Position numbers and translations under genes: made by a program. From positions 4,154,001 through 4,218,000 of the forward strand of contig JAITYX010000041.1 of assembly GCA_021018815.1 (NCBI GenBank): a DNA stretch of 64,000 bases, read 5' to 3'. How positions within the stretch are numbered: position 1 is the first letter of the stretch; the number at the start of each line of letters is the position of its first letter. Origin of the DNA: Talinum fruticosum (Eukaryota > Streptophyta > Magnoliopsida > Caryophyllales > Talinaceae). Below, piece after piece: positions 24,603 through 34,555 of the stretch. The notes beneath the pieces are model-generated. The model searched no databases, had not been told where the DNA came from, and worked only from the letters and a program-made list of their open reading frames with translations.

Positions 24603-25727
24603 TTATTGTCGGTAGTAAACCAACGCACGAGAGATCAAATTTTTTATGAGGTTAGGAGCATGAAGGACATGGTTTAAGGCGAGGAGAGGATGTGGGGGAG
24701 AAAGGTATGCTTGACCTAGACCACGAATAGAAAGAGAAGAGCCATTTCCAACAATGATATTTTGATTTGTGCTCGTATTAAAATAAGACGAGAGAGTACT
24801 CAGGGAGGTCGTCATATGTGAAGTTGCACCGGTGTCCATGTACCAAGTATTGTCCGGGATAGCAAGACTCATGGTGTGTAGTGCGGCTGCGATGTCGGTG
24901 GGAGCATGAGCAACGTGGGCTTGCGGAGAACGGCCCAAGATGCCAGCCTGAGTAGACGCGAGCCGCGGGGAATGGCAGTGGGATATGGGCGAGGAGGGGC
25001 GGCCCAAGGACTCCACGCAGCCCAAGGTGGAGGGAGAGGCCATTGGGCTTGAGGTGCCCGGGCCGGGCTGAAGAGAAACCGACGTCGGGATGGCGCGGCA
25101 AGCTGCTGGTACTGCTGCTGTTGGGGGAGCCGCCACGGCCCGGCCACGGCCACAGCTGCCGCGACCACGACCACGGTAATGGTGGCGGGAAGGGGTCCGA
25201 TGAGTGGCGGAGGAAGCTAAAGGATGGGAAGGAGGCAAGGTGGTTGGAGGGGTGGTGGTAAGGAGAGCGGTATTGGAAGATTGAACTGCTGCGAGTTGTT
25301 TAGTTTTGCGGGTTTCTTCAAGAATGAGGCGAGACCAGGCTTCATAGAAAGTGGGAAGAGGATTAGTTTGTTGAAGAAGGGTAGCAATATTGTCATAATT
25401 GTCATTTAATCCCGCAATGAGTTGGAGAACAAGCCGTTGTTGAGAGACCGAGACATCAACATTGGAGAGTTGGTCGACAAGCATTTTTAACTCTTGGCGA
25501 TAGGCGGAGATATTGGAAAAATTGTCAAGACGAACTTGACTAAATTGGTTTTCCAAGTACGGGGCTCGAGAAGACTTATTGTCTTGGAAAATATTGGCTA
25601 ATCGGTCCCAGGCGTTTTGAGCAGTGGTATTGGGTTCAATAATGGTGGTGAGGAGATCGTGAGATATGGTGCCATAAATCCATTGGAGAACGATGACATC
25701 AAGACGGGACCGAGAGATTTGGATCAA
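24603..25727 (-). pseudogene. copia gag and protease
   Basis: A 374-codon frame. The first half is UBN2-type gag (NAWDRLANIFQDNKSSRAPY, then LDNFSNISAYRQELKMLVDQ and ILEETRK). An Arg/Gly-rich stretch follows where a zinc knuckle would normally sit; I see no CCHC. The protease is marked by WYMDTGATSHMT, with the catalytic Asp in DTGA at 24825-24836. The gag N-terminal part (VQYSSWAELFKIHRRVYQVL) is in another frame at 25699-26106, so a shift separates it from this ORF. Confidence 0.88.
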
Positions 25728-26055
25728 CGACGTCGGCGTCGGCAGTGTCGGAGTCTAGGGAAGAGGAGGTAGGATCGGTAGTGTAGGGAAGGATGTGATC
25801 AAGGACTTGGTAGACGCGACGGTGAATCTTAAACAATTCGGCCCAAGAAGAGTATTGCACTTTTTCAATTTCAAGAGTAATCGGGATGAAATTTTTGATG
25901 TTATTGATCTGTAAGAGCAGGGTGAAATAAAGGAGGAGCCATGGGAAGGGTGAGGACGAAGAAGGAGAGGGACGCCTAGAGTGATGCTGCCGGAAGGGAT
26001 GCGGCCGTGAGGGAGGGACACGGGAGGTGGGGGCTAAGCGAGGATCGTTAGGGTT

Positions 26056-26065
26056 TCTGATACCA
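26056..26065 (-). other. Primer-binding site of the Ale-like copia
   Basis: Minus-strand TGGTATCAGA immediately after the 5' LTR, complementary to the 3' end of plant initiator tRNA-Met. Confidence 0.85.
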
Positions 26066-26233
26066 TGATAGAATGTAATCCCTTGCTTTGATTGATGATA
26101 ATACAAGAATACTTATACTAAGTACAAGAGAGAGTTTAGGTTAAAATCAAGGAAAGAATATTTACAATATTCTAAACTAAGTGCTAAAGTATAATGCAAG
26201 AATAAAATTATTTCCATAATGTGATATCTAATA
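26066..26233 (-). repeat. 5' LTR of the Ale-like copia element
   Basis: 168 bp partner of 21368-21535. Minus-strand ends are TATTAG...CTATCA, i.e. a TA...CA terminus. It is directly followed by the GACAC target duplication on its outer side. Confidence 0.92.
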
Positions 26234-26614
26234 GACACGATGAGCCCATATAATCCACTATGATAGGAAGAGTACAAACAATCATAATTGAAACAACAAT
26301 TTGATCAATGACAAGAATACATGTCTCAATTATATCTCAACCTCACTTGATAATGGAAGGGGATATTGCTTCTTTCTTGTTGCTGGTACTACTCAAAATC
26401 GAGATAGAAATAAGCCAGCTCATTAACTTCGTAAAGCGAAAACACGCTTAACGACCAAAGTGCAGCCGACACTGGCCTGTGTCGGCTACTGGAAGTTATG
26501 TTTTTGATCAACTCTTGAGCACAACCCGTTTTCAACCAACATTGCCTAACTGCAGCAAATACCAACAAAATGAAGCGTTTCTTGACTGATTTTTGCGCCA
26601 CACTCAATAGTTCA

Positions 26615-27669
26615 CTGTTCAGAGCCTTTATTAGGCTCTTATAAATGTTTCTGATGGTCCAGCCATTAGATGGATGACCATATGGAATATCATGGTTAAA
26701 CATAATATGAAAATTTGGTCTGGTGTGCTTGCTTTGAAGGGCTCCCTATAGTAGCAAGATTGGGTCGTTGGATAACTGACCTTGACCCTCGATGTCCTTC
26801 CTGCTAGCAGCCTCAGGAAAATCACTTACATTTGTTTATAGATTGCCCTATGGCTACTGCCATTTGGGTCAGATTCATGCATAAAAACAATCACCAATTG
26901 GTCTCTTCTTTCTTCAATCTTGATTGGGAGGGTTAGATTGACCTCAATCTTAATCAAGACCAGAAATGGGTTAGAAAATTCGTTATTGTGCGTTGGCATT
27001 TGTGGATATATAGAAACAACTGTGTTTTTTCTAAATTCTGCCAAAAAGTAACAATAAATTGTCCTTGAAATTAGGACTACTAATAATATGCTGAGACTAC
27101 AGGGTTCAGATTACCTCAAGAATACTCCAATTGTTCTTTGGACTTCTCCCAAGGATGCTCATTTCAAGCTAAACATTGGTTATCGCTGGTAAGAAGACAA
27201 AGGCAGATATATCGTCGTAAGGGTGATTAGAACTATGAGCCATCTATGGTTTCTTGGTCTCACAGTTTTAGTGTATGGTGGGGATAAGGTAATGGTGATG
27301 CTTGAAGGCCTAAAAGAAACCCTTTTTAAAGTGTGGGAATAAAGTATGCCAGAGCTCGAGATTGACTAGGAAATTGAGGCATTGGAAAGGCTTGGAGCGA
27401 CTGGGGACTCTAGTACACCTAACCAGGTTGACTATGTGGTTGATCAAATCAGGAAACTATTGCAAACATCTCGGACAATCAAGTTTAACCATGTTATTAA
27501 ATGGGACAATATGACAGTGATGGTCTTGGCAATGTTGAATGAGGATCAACATGAGCCTATTCGGGTTTGTACCTTGGCATCCCCTCTGGTGAAATGGATA
27601 CTCCATTCAGATGAGGAAGCTCTATGCATCAATAATCTAATCCAATCTGATCTCCTGGATGCTATTTAA
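26615..27669 (+). pseudogene. LINE zf-RVT and RNase-H-like remnant (3' part)
   Basis: Continuation of the LINE after the solo LTR. TVQSLY, then RWMTIWNIMVKHNMKIWSG, a zinc-binding segment with ENHLHLFIDCP, then PKDAHFKLNIGYRW (RNase-H opening, compare P-x-D-G-x-F-K-L-N-x-D-G). A C-terminal region follows and ends at 27669. The zinc segment retains C and H residues of the zf-RVT pattern. Several stops are present. Confidence 0.7.
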
Positions 27670-27861
27670 CAATTTGTTCAAGTTTCGCTTCAGCCTTGGT
27701 CTAAGTACGGTAGATTTCTAGCTTTTGTATTATAGTTATCCTTTGCTTTAGCATATTAATATTGAAGGATTGATGTATGATGAATGTTTATGATCTTTAC
27801 TAGTACATGTGGCTTCTTTTCCCCAAAAAAAAAAAAAAAAGAACAAGAATGCACACCTTAC

Positions 27862-28190
27862 CACTGTTACAACAATTTCTTAAGAAATTCTATAACAAGC
27901 AAGTCATAAAACAATTGATACAACTGTAAGTGCCATAAAAAATAAAAGCAAAATCAAATTCATATATATAACAAATAATACATCTCATGTTCAAAATAAA
28001 TAAGAATAAATTCATTATTCCAAAATCAAACGACATTTAAAATAAATACAAACTTAACCAAAATACATAACAAAAATAAAAATAAACTTATACTAAAAAA
28101 ACCCATTTGCAGTATTGACATTGAATACCATATTTTTACAAAGGAGGTGGATCCTATCATTGTTATGCAAAAGTGTTACTTGTAGTAGTG
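27862..28190. mobile_element. Possible 329-bp non-autonomous CACTA element
   Basis: The right end, read on the minus strand, is CACTACTACAAGTAACACTT. It agrees with the CACTA terminus at 3786 over about 20 of the first 22 bases. A partial partner, CACTGTTACAAC, starts at 27862 (9 of 12 matches). The flanking trinucleotides (TAC and AAT) do not match, so the left end is uncertain. The right end overlaps the final codons of the HMA gene. Confidence 0.5.
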
Positions 28191-29577
28191 AATAATTGGC
28201 CCTTGATAATGATCAGGATCGTTGGGGCTAAACACTTGTTGAATATCCAATATCTCCACCCTTCGATTGGTTTTCTTCCTGATCTTGATTGCCACATCTT
28301 GGGGGCTGAATTTACCATACACCATCACCCTTCGTTGTTTTTGCTCTATCATATGAGATTCCACCTCTTCAATCAACATAAATAAATAAACTTCAGCAAG
28401 CTCATATTTGAACATATTTAAAAGGAGCAACCACTTGTAGAGAACCATGTGAATATCATATTCTCAAGTAAATAAAATTTTAGTCCACTGAGTAAAACTA
28501 TGATTTTAATTACATTAAATTTTAGATATAATTACTTCCTATTTTATTATATTATAATTGTATTGTATTATTCTTTTTCGTTCATCTAAATAATAACATA
28601 TAAAATATTCTCAAGTCGACCTATTACTATAATATTGACATAGTTATTGTATTTATAGTATATAACATGTCATTTTTGTAATCTTGATCAAATTTGATGA
28701 GTGAATTAGTATGATATGTAATGCAAGTAATAATAATAAATTATGTGTCAAACTATTATTGGGTTATTAACACAAATATACTCGACCTAATCAAATAGGC
28801 ATATGAACGACCTATAACTCCGTAATCTTATTACTATTAATTTAACATGATATAAACTTACTTTTATTTTTATTCTTTGATTCGGTAATTAGGGGCCCAC
28901 CCCGGGATTGACTCTTATAATAGAGTTTACTCATTAAGACTAGTGGGTAGGAGGGGTCACAACAAAATGATTTTTAAGCTTGTTTGCACTTAAAGACAAT
29001 TTCAAATAAGGAATATATCTTCCCTAAGTTCTGAACTTAGAACCTAGAATTGGGCAGCACTTATATCATCGTTCATAGTCCCGAGCCACATGTCAGGTCA
29101 TAACAAGGGGTGGGGTGGGGGCAGCAACAACTGCTTTTGGGGTATTAAATTTTTTTTTCCTTTTATCTTTTACGCCTTAGATTTATAAACCCGTCATCAC
29201 AATACAATTTATAATAATTGGTAAAGTACAAAGATGACCGACTTAACTAAGACTATTGGTCTTGTAAACCTAATTTAAAATTAGGCTATTCATCCAATCT
29301 GATAGGTATAGCCGATCATAATAACTAGTGAGCCCAAACTAAATATAACAAAAATTGGAGGAGCACAATTAGTTAACTAAAACTTTTTTATTTATATTTT
29401 ATAAAAAAGAAAGGTGTTTTTTTTTGTTTTACTAGAAACTACTGATTAAGGAGAATTAACGGACACATATAAATAACGAAATAATTAAGAAGCAGCTTGC
29501 TAACCACGTATACTACGGATGGCTTCCTGGACTTTGTTGCAGCAACCTTTGCAATCAATGTTGATCCTCATCACCAT
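28176..29577 (-). CDS. Heavy-metal-associated (HMA) domain protein, two-exon model
   Basis: Model: exon A 29577-29505, intron 28367-29504 (GT at 29504, AG at 28367), exon B 28366-28176. The joined length is 264 nt (87 codons plus stop), and the frame is kept across the splice. The product is a single HMA domain: MRINIDCKGCCNKVQEAIRS with the metal-binding Cys pair C9/C12, then VESHMIEQ...VMVYGKFSPQ and IKIRKKTNRRVEILDIQ. This is the pattern of plant HMA/HIPP metallochaperone-like proteins, cytosolic or membrane-attached. I see no C-terminal CaaX box, so isoprenylation is not supported. Exon A may instead start at an acceptor at 29590/29591 (adding Y-N-C-C) with a short first exon upstream. 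The last residues H-Y-Y-K and the stop lie in a CACTA terminus, so the natural C-terminus may have been replaced. Confidence 0.75.
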
Positions 29578-29589
29578 GCAACAATTATA

Positions 29590-30589
29590 CTGCCAGCCAT
29601 ATATTCACCAACACAAATTCGTCAACTTTTTTTTTCGATTGTCTATAAAGCTAAATGTGGTTCAGAATACAAATAAATAACATAGCTCGAAATATACCAT
29701 AAATTGGTCAATTTACAAACCATCACTGACGAGATAGGCAAGCAAGGGGGATGGGGGAGGGAGAGAGAGAGAGAGATAGAGAGAGAGATTGCCTTGTCTT
29801 TCATGAGGGCAGAACTAGATAGAAGCAAGAATTGAGCAGCAAAACGCGTAGAAACCCAACAAACGAACTTGTATTTAACAAGCTAGAAAGCATAAGGTGG
29901 CGCAACCAAAAAGCGAAGGCAGTAGTTGTAATTATCTTAATGTACTAAGCATAATTGAAGGTGTAAGGTTGGTGTATTTCATTCGTTTAAAGTAGGATTT
30001 TTAATAACAGGGAATCAGGTTCTCTTAGCATATATGTAGGGTTCTGACTATAAATATAAAGCTATAGCTTTAATTTTGTCTATATATTCCATGAGCTTGC
30101 ATATGTTTCATGGGGTAAATATAATTTGGAATCAATGGTGATCCTTGACTTAGCTTACGCGGATTGTGCTGTCAATTAAAGCCTACAAAGGCATTCACTC
30201 TTAAAGACCGTGTTCTAGATGCAACAACCACAGCTCCTTTTATTATGTGTTTCGCTTGTGTGGAGTTTACAAAGGTCTAGATATAGACAACTTTAATTTT
30301 ATTAATATTTGTGCTTATAAAGAGACCGATTTTAAAAAATATACATTAAAAAATTAAAAAATAATTTTTAAGTTGAAAGTTTTTGAAACACAAATGGGAA
30401 CTAATCAAGTTAACACTATATACATAAGAAAAGTAAGTGTAGACACATGGTTAGACGATGTTCAAGATGCGCGCAGAGAATTGTTTCCTTCACATTTATG
30501 TTCTTGTAGTTATATTTGTTCCTACACCAAAAAAAAAAAAAAATGAGAGCTTGACATATAGTCATACTCATCTTCTTATTTTTCTTTTG
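29590..30589. other. Interval upstream of the HMA gene; GA microsatellite, no gene
   Basis: It contains a (GA)n tract at 29759-29788 and AT-rich DNA. A short coding start (ATG AAA GAC AAG, minus, at about 29798-29809) followed by GC could be a first exon of the HMA gene using a GC-AG intron, but this is speculative. No other gene is seen. Confidence 0.35.
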
Positions 30590-30995
30590 GGTTTTTGGAT
30601 TAAAATAAATCGTATTTTAGGAGGCATTGAATGTTTATGTATCAAATCATAAAGTTAACCAATCATGCATCGTATATATCAAATCATAAAGTTAACCAAT
30701 CATGCATCGTATTTTGGGGGTGATTTTTTTCTAAACTATCACCGATTGGGGGTGACAACTCGGTTATTTTATGACGTGTCAAGCTAAGAAAAGGGAATGA
30801 TAACTGATTTAGTGGGGGTAATACAATAATTCCCCTTTTTCTCAACTTGACATATTATAAAACAACCGAGTTGTCACCCCTTAAATCGGTGGTAGTTTAG
30901 AAAAAAAATCACCCTCAAAGTACGGTGCATGATCGATCAACTTTACACTTTGATATATAAACGTCCAATACCCCAAAGTACAATTTATTTTAGTT
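30590..30995. mobile_element. Foldback (palindromic) MITE
   Basis: About 400 bp in which the left half is repeated inverted in the right half. The arms share GGGGTGATTTTTTTCTAAACTA / TAGTTTAGAAAAAAAATCACC-type pairing and ACAACTCGGTT / AACCGAGTTGT. The outer arms pair TATCAAATCATAAAGTT with its diverged complement near 30950. The left arm alone carries a tandem duplication of about 36 bp (30641-30713). No coding capacity. Superfamily unknown. Confidence 0.7.
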
Positions 30996-31949
30996 TTAGA
31001 AACTTTTTTGTTTAAAAAAATTTAATCAACATGTTTCAATTTCAAGAAACTCAAATGTATTTTTATTGTACACTTTGATATTGTTATTGTACTTGTATGA
31101 AATATACGAATCAACCACCATCAAATTTATTTTTTATAAGACTAGCTTCTTTTTCAAACAAAGAACATTATTTTAGGAGTTGGATGGCTTCTAGCACGAT
31201 TGGCAACTACAATTTATATAAGGAAAGCTAACTTAATTTTATATTAATTTTTTAAAATCCACCCTATATTTTTATATAGTCCCCATTTTTAAAAAAATTA
31301 TTTTTTTCTTAAATTATATCATGTCGAGGGTCCATATATTCGGGTTCATGCTATAAGTATTGAGAGAATAGAGGGAGAGTTTAGATAATAAAAGGAAAGA
31401 AAAAGAAGTTACATTGTAGTTCATGACACTATACTTTACTCAGTAGTAAAGGAATTATGATAGAATCTTCAGGAAAAAAACAATTTTTCCATCATGTTTT
31501 TAAATTGATTTTTGGTATATTGGACATGAATAATTTGAATTTTGTCTGCATTGACAAGAAAAAAACTTCAAAGATAGCTCAAATGCTCCAAACTTTGATA
31601 GTAATTATTTTCAATAGTTCAGGGGTTATTTTAGATTGTATTTTTCAGTACACTAATAAATTATTTAAAACATATTATACAATAATGTAGTTTTTTAACT
31701 AATGGATGTTTTTGGATTCCCTGCATTCAATCCATATGATTTTGAGGAATTAAATAGCTTGTGGGAAGGATTATAAAATAATATAAATTAGAAACAATAA
31801 TTTATGTTTTTGGATTGTGAGAGAATATTAAATAAATATAACATTACGAGAACAATTATATTAAAAAACAAATTTTTCGAAAGTTTTATTGAAAATGAAG
31901 TCAATGAAAAAAGGCGAAAAAAATAATTAATAAAAATAAAATTCGGTGT
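30996..31949. other. Non-coding AT-rich interval
   Basis: No gene recognised. A 77-codon frame at 31457-31690 has no motif. Confidence 0.4.
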
Positions 31950-31984
31950 AGAAAGAAGGCAGAGCTTTTTCTCTAGCTATGACT

Positions 31985-33370
31985 AAGAGGAGGTCGGCCT
32001 CGCAGAACTCTACCCACTGCTACATTGGGTTCGAATAGATCTACTACTACTTCAATAGCCACACAACCGTTCTTCTTCAAACTCCCCGACAACAGCCATA
32101 CCACAGCCACCGTTGGGCAATGGAACAGTAACATCACAACTACCAGATGCAAACTTGGATTTTCCAGGTTCAATCCATCAATCCCTCAATCTGGATAAGG
32201 AAATCTTGATTGGAAACCCTGTGGACACACACTACAAAAAACACAAAAATAGCGATAAGACATTTTATGATGGGAAAATTCCCGTTGGACATTCCAACGA
32301 GGGTTTTTTTAGGAAGTTCCGTCGGGATTCCGCACCGAAGAGCGGAATTCAAATGGGCATTTACGCCGGAATTCCCATCGAAACTTGGCAAATTCAGTCG
32401 AAAAACCCGTCGGTATTTAAGCTTTTTTTTTTGTTGTAACAGAGGAACCTACAGAGGAAGCGCAACAATGACCAAATGAGGTAATTCAATCTACCTAGGA
32501 CTCATTTGATATTTCCCAGCTTAGGAATGCAGGGCAAAAGATAACATATATCCTCCTTAAGCTTGAAATTGAGATCACATATACTAAAATTGAGCTAGAT
32601 GATATTGATCCAGAGGTTAGATTTTGGAAATATGCAAGAGCCTGTTATGTGTTAGGAGCTTCCTCCCCCTCCGGTTGTTGTGAATGGATTTATTAGACGA
32701 ATATGGTCTACTTATAATATTGAAAGGCTTGTGAAGCTGAGGAAAGAGGAGATTCGAGACCAAGTGCTTCAATCATGGGTCGGGAGACCTAAAAACCGTT
32801 TATCATGAAGCCTTGGCATATGAATTTTCAGAAAGAGGAGATCAATAAAGTATCTGCATGGGTTCAGTTTCTTGACCTGGACCTCAAATATTGGGGAGCT
32901 TCATCTTTGAGAAAAATGGCAAGTATCTTGGGCAAGCCAATTATGGCACACAAAAACACCCAAGATAGGCAAAAAGTAGGTTTTGCTAGAGTTCTAATTG
33001 AAGTACCTGTATTAGAAAAAATCCCTAGAACATTCACTTTGAAGATGAGCATGGAATTCTTCAAAAACAGCCTGTCACTTTTAAATGGAAATATGGGTAT
33101 GAGACTACTCAGTGCAAAAACAAGGAGGGGACATGGGTCTAGAGACCTAAAAATCTACCAGCAACCATAATTGAGCAAAACAAACAACAAAATGCAGATG
33201 AGAAAGGATGGATATTAGTATCATAGGTTGCTGCTGCTAAGAAGGCCACTACTGAACATGCTACTCCAATATGCAATACTTTTCAAGCCTTAGAACACTT
33301 GGAACAACTGGTGACTCAAAATAAGACCCAAGAGTTGATACTATCTATGGAAAAAATAAGCCTAGAGATT
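31985..33370 (+). pseudogene. LINE ORF1 remnant (DUF4283-like)
   Basis: It starts near TKRRSASQNST (ORF1 opening). After the MITE it continues with an acidic stretch and PEVRFWKYARACYVLGASSP. It then reads VVVNGFIRRIWSTYNIERLV and, after frame changes, WVQFLDLDLKYWGASSLRKM and VGFARVLIEVP, which is the DUF4283 / zinc-knuckle-associated pattern of plant LINE ORF1 proteins. No complete CCHC knuckle was identified. Broken by stops and frame changes. Confidence 0.7.
32230..32438. mobile_element. CACTA-like MITE in LINE ORF1
   Basis: The left end is CACTACAAAAAACAC. The right end is TTTTTTGTTGTA, a worn inverse of it. It is flanked by the trinucleotide ACA on both sides (32227-32229 and 32439-32441), the 3-bp duplication expected for CACTA-type insertions. 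Removing it restores the ORF1 frame across GNPVDT to EEPTEE. It is 209 bp and non-coding. Confidence 0.65.
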
Positions 33371-33401
33371 AAGGTTCAGTTAAACTCCTTGCCTTATGGA
33401 T

Positions 33402-33713
33402 AATATTGCAACATAGAATGTGAGAGGCTTAAACAACCCTAATAAGTAGAGAGATGTTCTTCATTTATGTAATATTAATAAAGTCGGCCTCATAGGCATG
33501 GTAGAAACCAAAGTTAGAGCCTGCAATGTTCCTAAAATAGTTGCTCAGTTCAGAGATTGGCAACACTACACCAACATTCAAGAGGCACCAAGAGCAAGAG
33601 TCTGGATAATGTGGATGCTTACCTTCAAATTACAAGTGATATCCTCTTCCTCTCAACTTATGCATTGCAAAGTCACACACATGTTTTTCTAATAAGCAAT
33701 TCTACCTTAGCAC
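33402..33713 (+). pseudogene. LINE endonuclease domain, 5' piece
   Basis: Start of the apurinic-type endonuclease of LINE ORF2: N-I-A-T, then a TAG at 33414-33416 where the family has Trp, then NVRGLNNPNK. It continues with VGLIGMVETKV, where E is the catalytic Glu of the ETK motif. The piece ends at the CACTA insertion, and the reading frame resumes at 48172. Confidence 0.8.
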
Positions 33714-34212
33714 CACTCCTATAGGATCCGGTTAAAAATGACCTTTAACTACGATTAAGAGGCGTCGTGTACGTGGTCGTCGTTGTATGTAGCGTCTTTT
33801 ACTATGATTCAAAAACCATAGTTAAAGATAACTTATGACGACGGTTCGGATGTCAGAACCATCGTCATATAGTTAACTATGACGACGGTTCTTATACTAG
33901 AACTGTCGTCATACGTCCCGCACGTGAAATGCTAAAAATTGTTTAGGCATGGGTATATGACGACGGTTTTAATGTAAGAACCGTCGTCATGGGACTGAAT
34001 TTTTTTATAGTTTTTTTGTTTTTTCGTACCCCTGTACAAAATACAATATAAAATACATCACAACTTACATAGCAACAACCAATAGCCGCAATTTTCCAAT
34101 ATATAAAAAAATTTCCCACTTACTATAACCACAACAAGTTCCATTAAACAAGTTCGAGAACACAATTCCATAATTTTCACGATAAGTCCCAACAACGAAT
34201 ATATTATAATGA

Positions 34213-34555
34213 TGTGAAATTATAATACAAAGAGTACTCTTTCAGTATTTATGTGAAAAAGTTCATCTCTATTTACCCAAGGTGATGCTTTTGTAGTAGA
34301 TTTAGTTATGTCATTGTCTTTATGACGATATTGCTTGCTTGGAGTTATTGCAGAGGTATCCTGGACAACATATATATATATATATTATATTTGCAGTCCA
34401 CGCTACCTCTGCATGAACTCCAAGCACGCAATACTGATCATAAAGACAAGCACATAACTCAATCTACTGAAAGCATTACTTTGGGATAAAATAGAGCTGA
34501 ACCTTTTGACATAAATATTGAAATCATTTATATGTACTATAATGTTTCAAGATGT
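34213..34555. ncRNA. Candidate long-stem foldback (miRNA/siRNA-like), transcription not shown
   Basis: Two arms of about 150 nt pair imperfectly, roughly 80 percent by eye, around an AT-rich loop at about 34366-34391. The best-paired part matches TGCTTGGAGTT and GCAGAGGTA in the left arm with their inverse in the right arm (TACCTCTGC, AACTCCAAGCA). Pairing extends outward through TTTATGT and ATGCTTT blocks. This geometry is that of a young MIRNA-like locus or a foldback MITE inside the CACTA element. I recognise no known miRNA family. Confidence 0.4.

Larger units (their letters stand above)
21368..26233 (-). mobile_element. Young Ty1/copia retrotransposon, Ale-like, minus orientation
   Basis: Complete copia structure of 4866 bp. 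It has 168-bp LTRs (21368-21535 and 26066-26233) that differ at only three positions by eye, and 5-bp duplications GACAC at 21363-21367 and 26234-26238. The primer-binding site TGGTATCAGA (minus strand, 26056-26065) directly follows the 5' LTR and matches the initiator tRNA-Met type. A purine-rich GCGGGGATG precedes the 3' LTR. Domain order on the minus strand is gag, protease, integrase, reverse transcriptase, RNase H, i.e. copia. Short LTRs and gag sequence suggest the Ale/Retrofit lineage (inference). The polyprotein is broken by several frame changes despite near-identical LTRs. Confidence 0.92.
21223..26609 (-). mobile_element. Solo LTR (about 516 bp without its insertion)
   Basis: On the plus strand the LTR starts TGTTAGAGAATTAG at 21223 and ends CACTCAATA at 26609. 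It is flanked by identical 5-mers GTTCA (21218-21222 and 26610-26614). Removing it and one GTTCA restores a continuous LINE reading frame across the site, which strongly supports these limits. A copia element (21368-26233) sits inside. No internal retroelement region of its own remains, so it is a solo LTR left by LTR-LTR recombination. Read on the minus strand its ends are TA...CA. Confidence 0.75.
20660..27842 (+). mobile_element. L1-type LINE fragment, split by a solo LTR
   Basis: A 5'-truncated plant L1-type LINE. It begins in the reverse-transcriptase region with DFRPINLCNSSCKILAKV and LVNRIK (20663-20740). It continues through ITDN-like and IGNG-like blocks to WELTPDGKF at 21220. The frame resumes after 26614 with TVQSLY, then an R-W-x-T-I-W block and a zf-RVT segment (ENHLHLFIDCPMATAIW after one frame change, about 26815-26865). 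An RNase-H-like tail follows, ending in a poly(A) run at about 27823-27840. Stops and frame changes show it is dead. The break between 21222 and 26610 is explained by the LTR insertion. Confidence 0.8.

Noticed and set aside
26322..26609. 5'-inverted LINE segment from twin priming (minus frame 26389-26703)
   Set aside because: The segment belongs to the solo LTR, whose end at 26609 is fixed by the GTTCA duplication and the restored LINE frame.
26311..27853. ACAAGAATACA and ACAAGAATGCA as target duplication of the LINE
   Set aside because: The left copy lies inside the solo LTR. The LINE frame runs through the GTTCA site, so the LINE starts near 20660 and this match is chance.
27862..28190. 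Firm call of a complete 329-bp CACTA MITE
   Set aside because: Only the right terminus is convincing; the left end matches 9 of 12 bases and the flanking trinucleotides differ.
34395..34425. Resemblance of the hairpin arm to miR162 (shared ACCTCTGCAT-like core)
   Set aside because: Only about 9-10 bases agree and the rest of the mature sequence does not fit.
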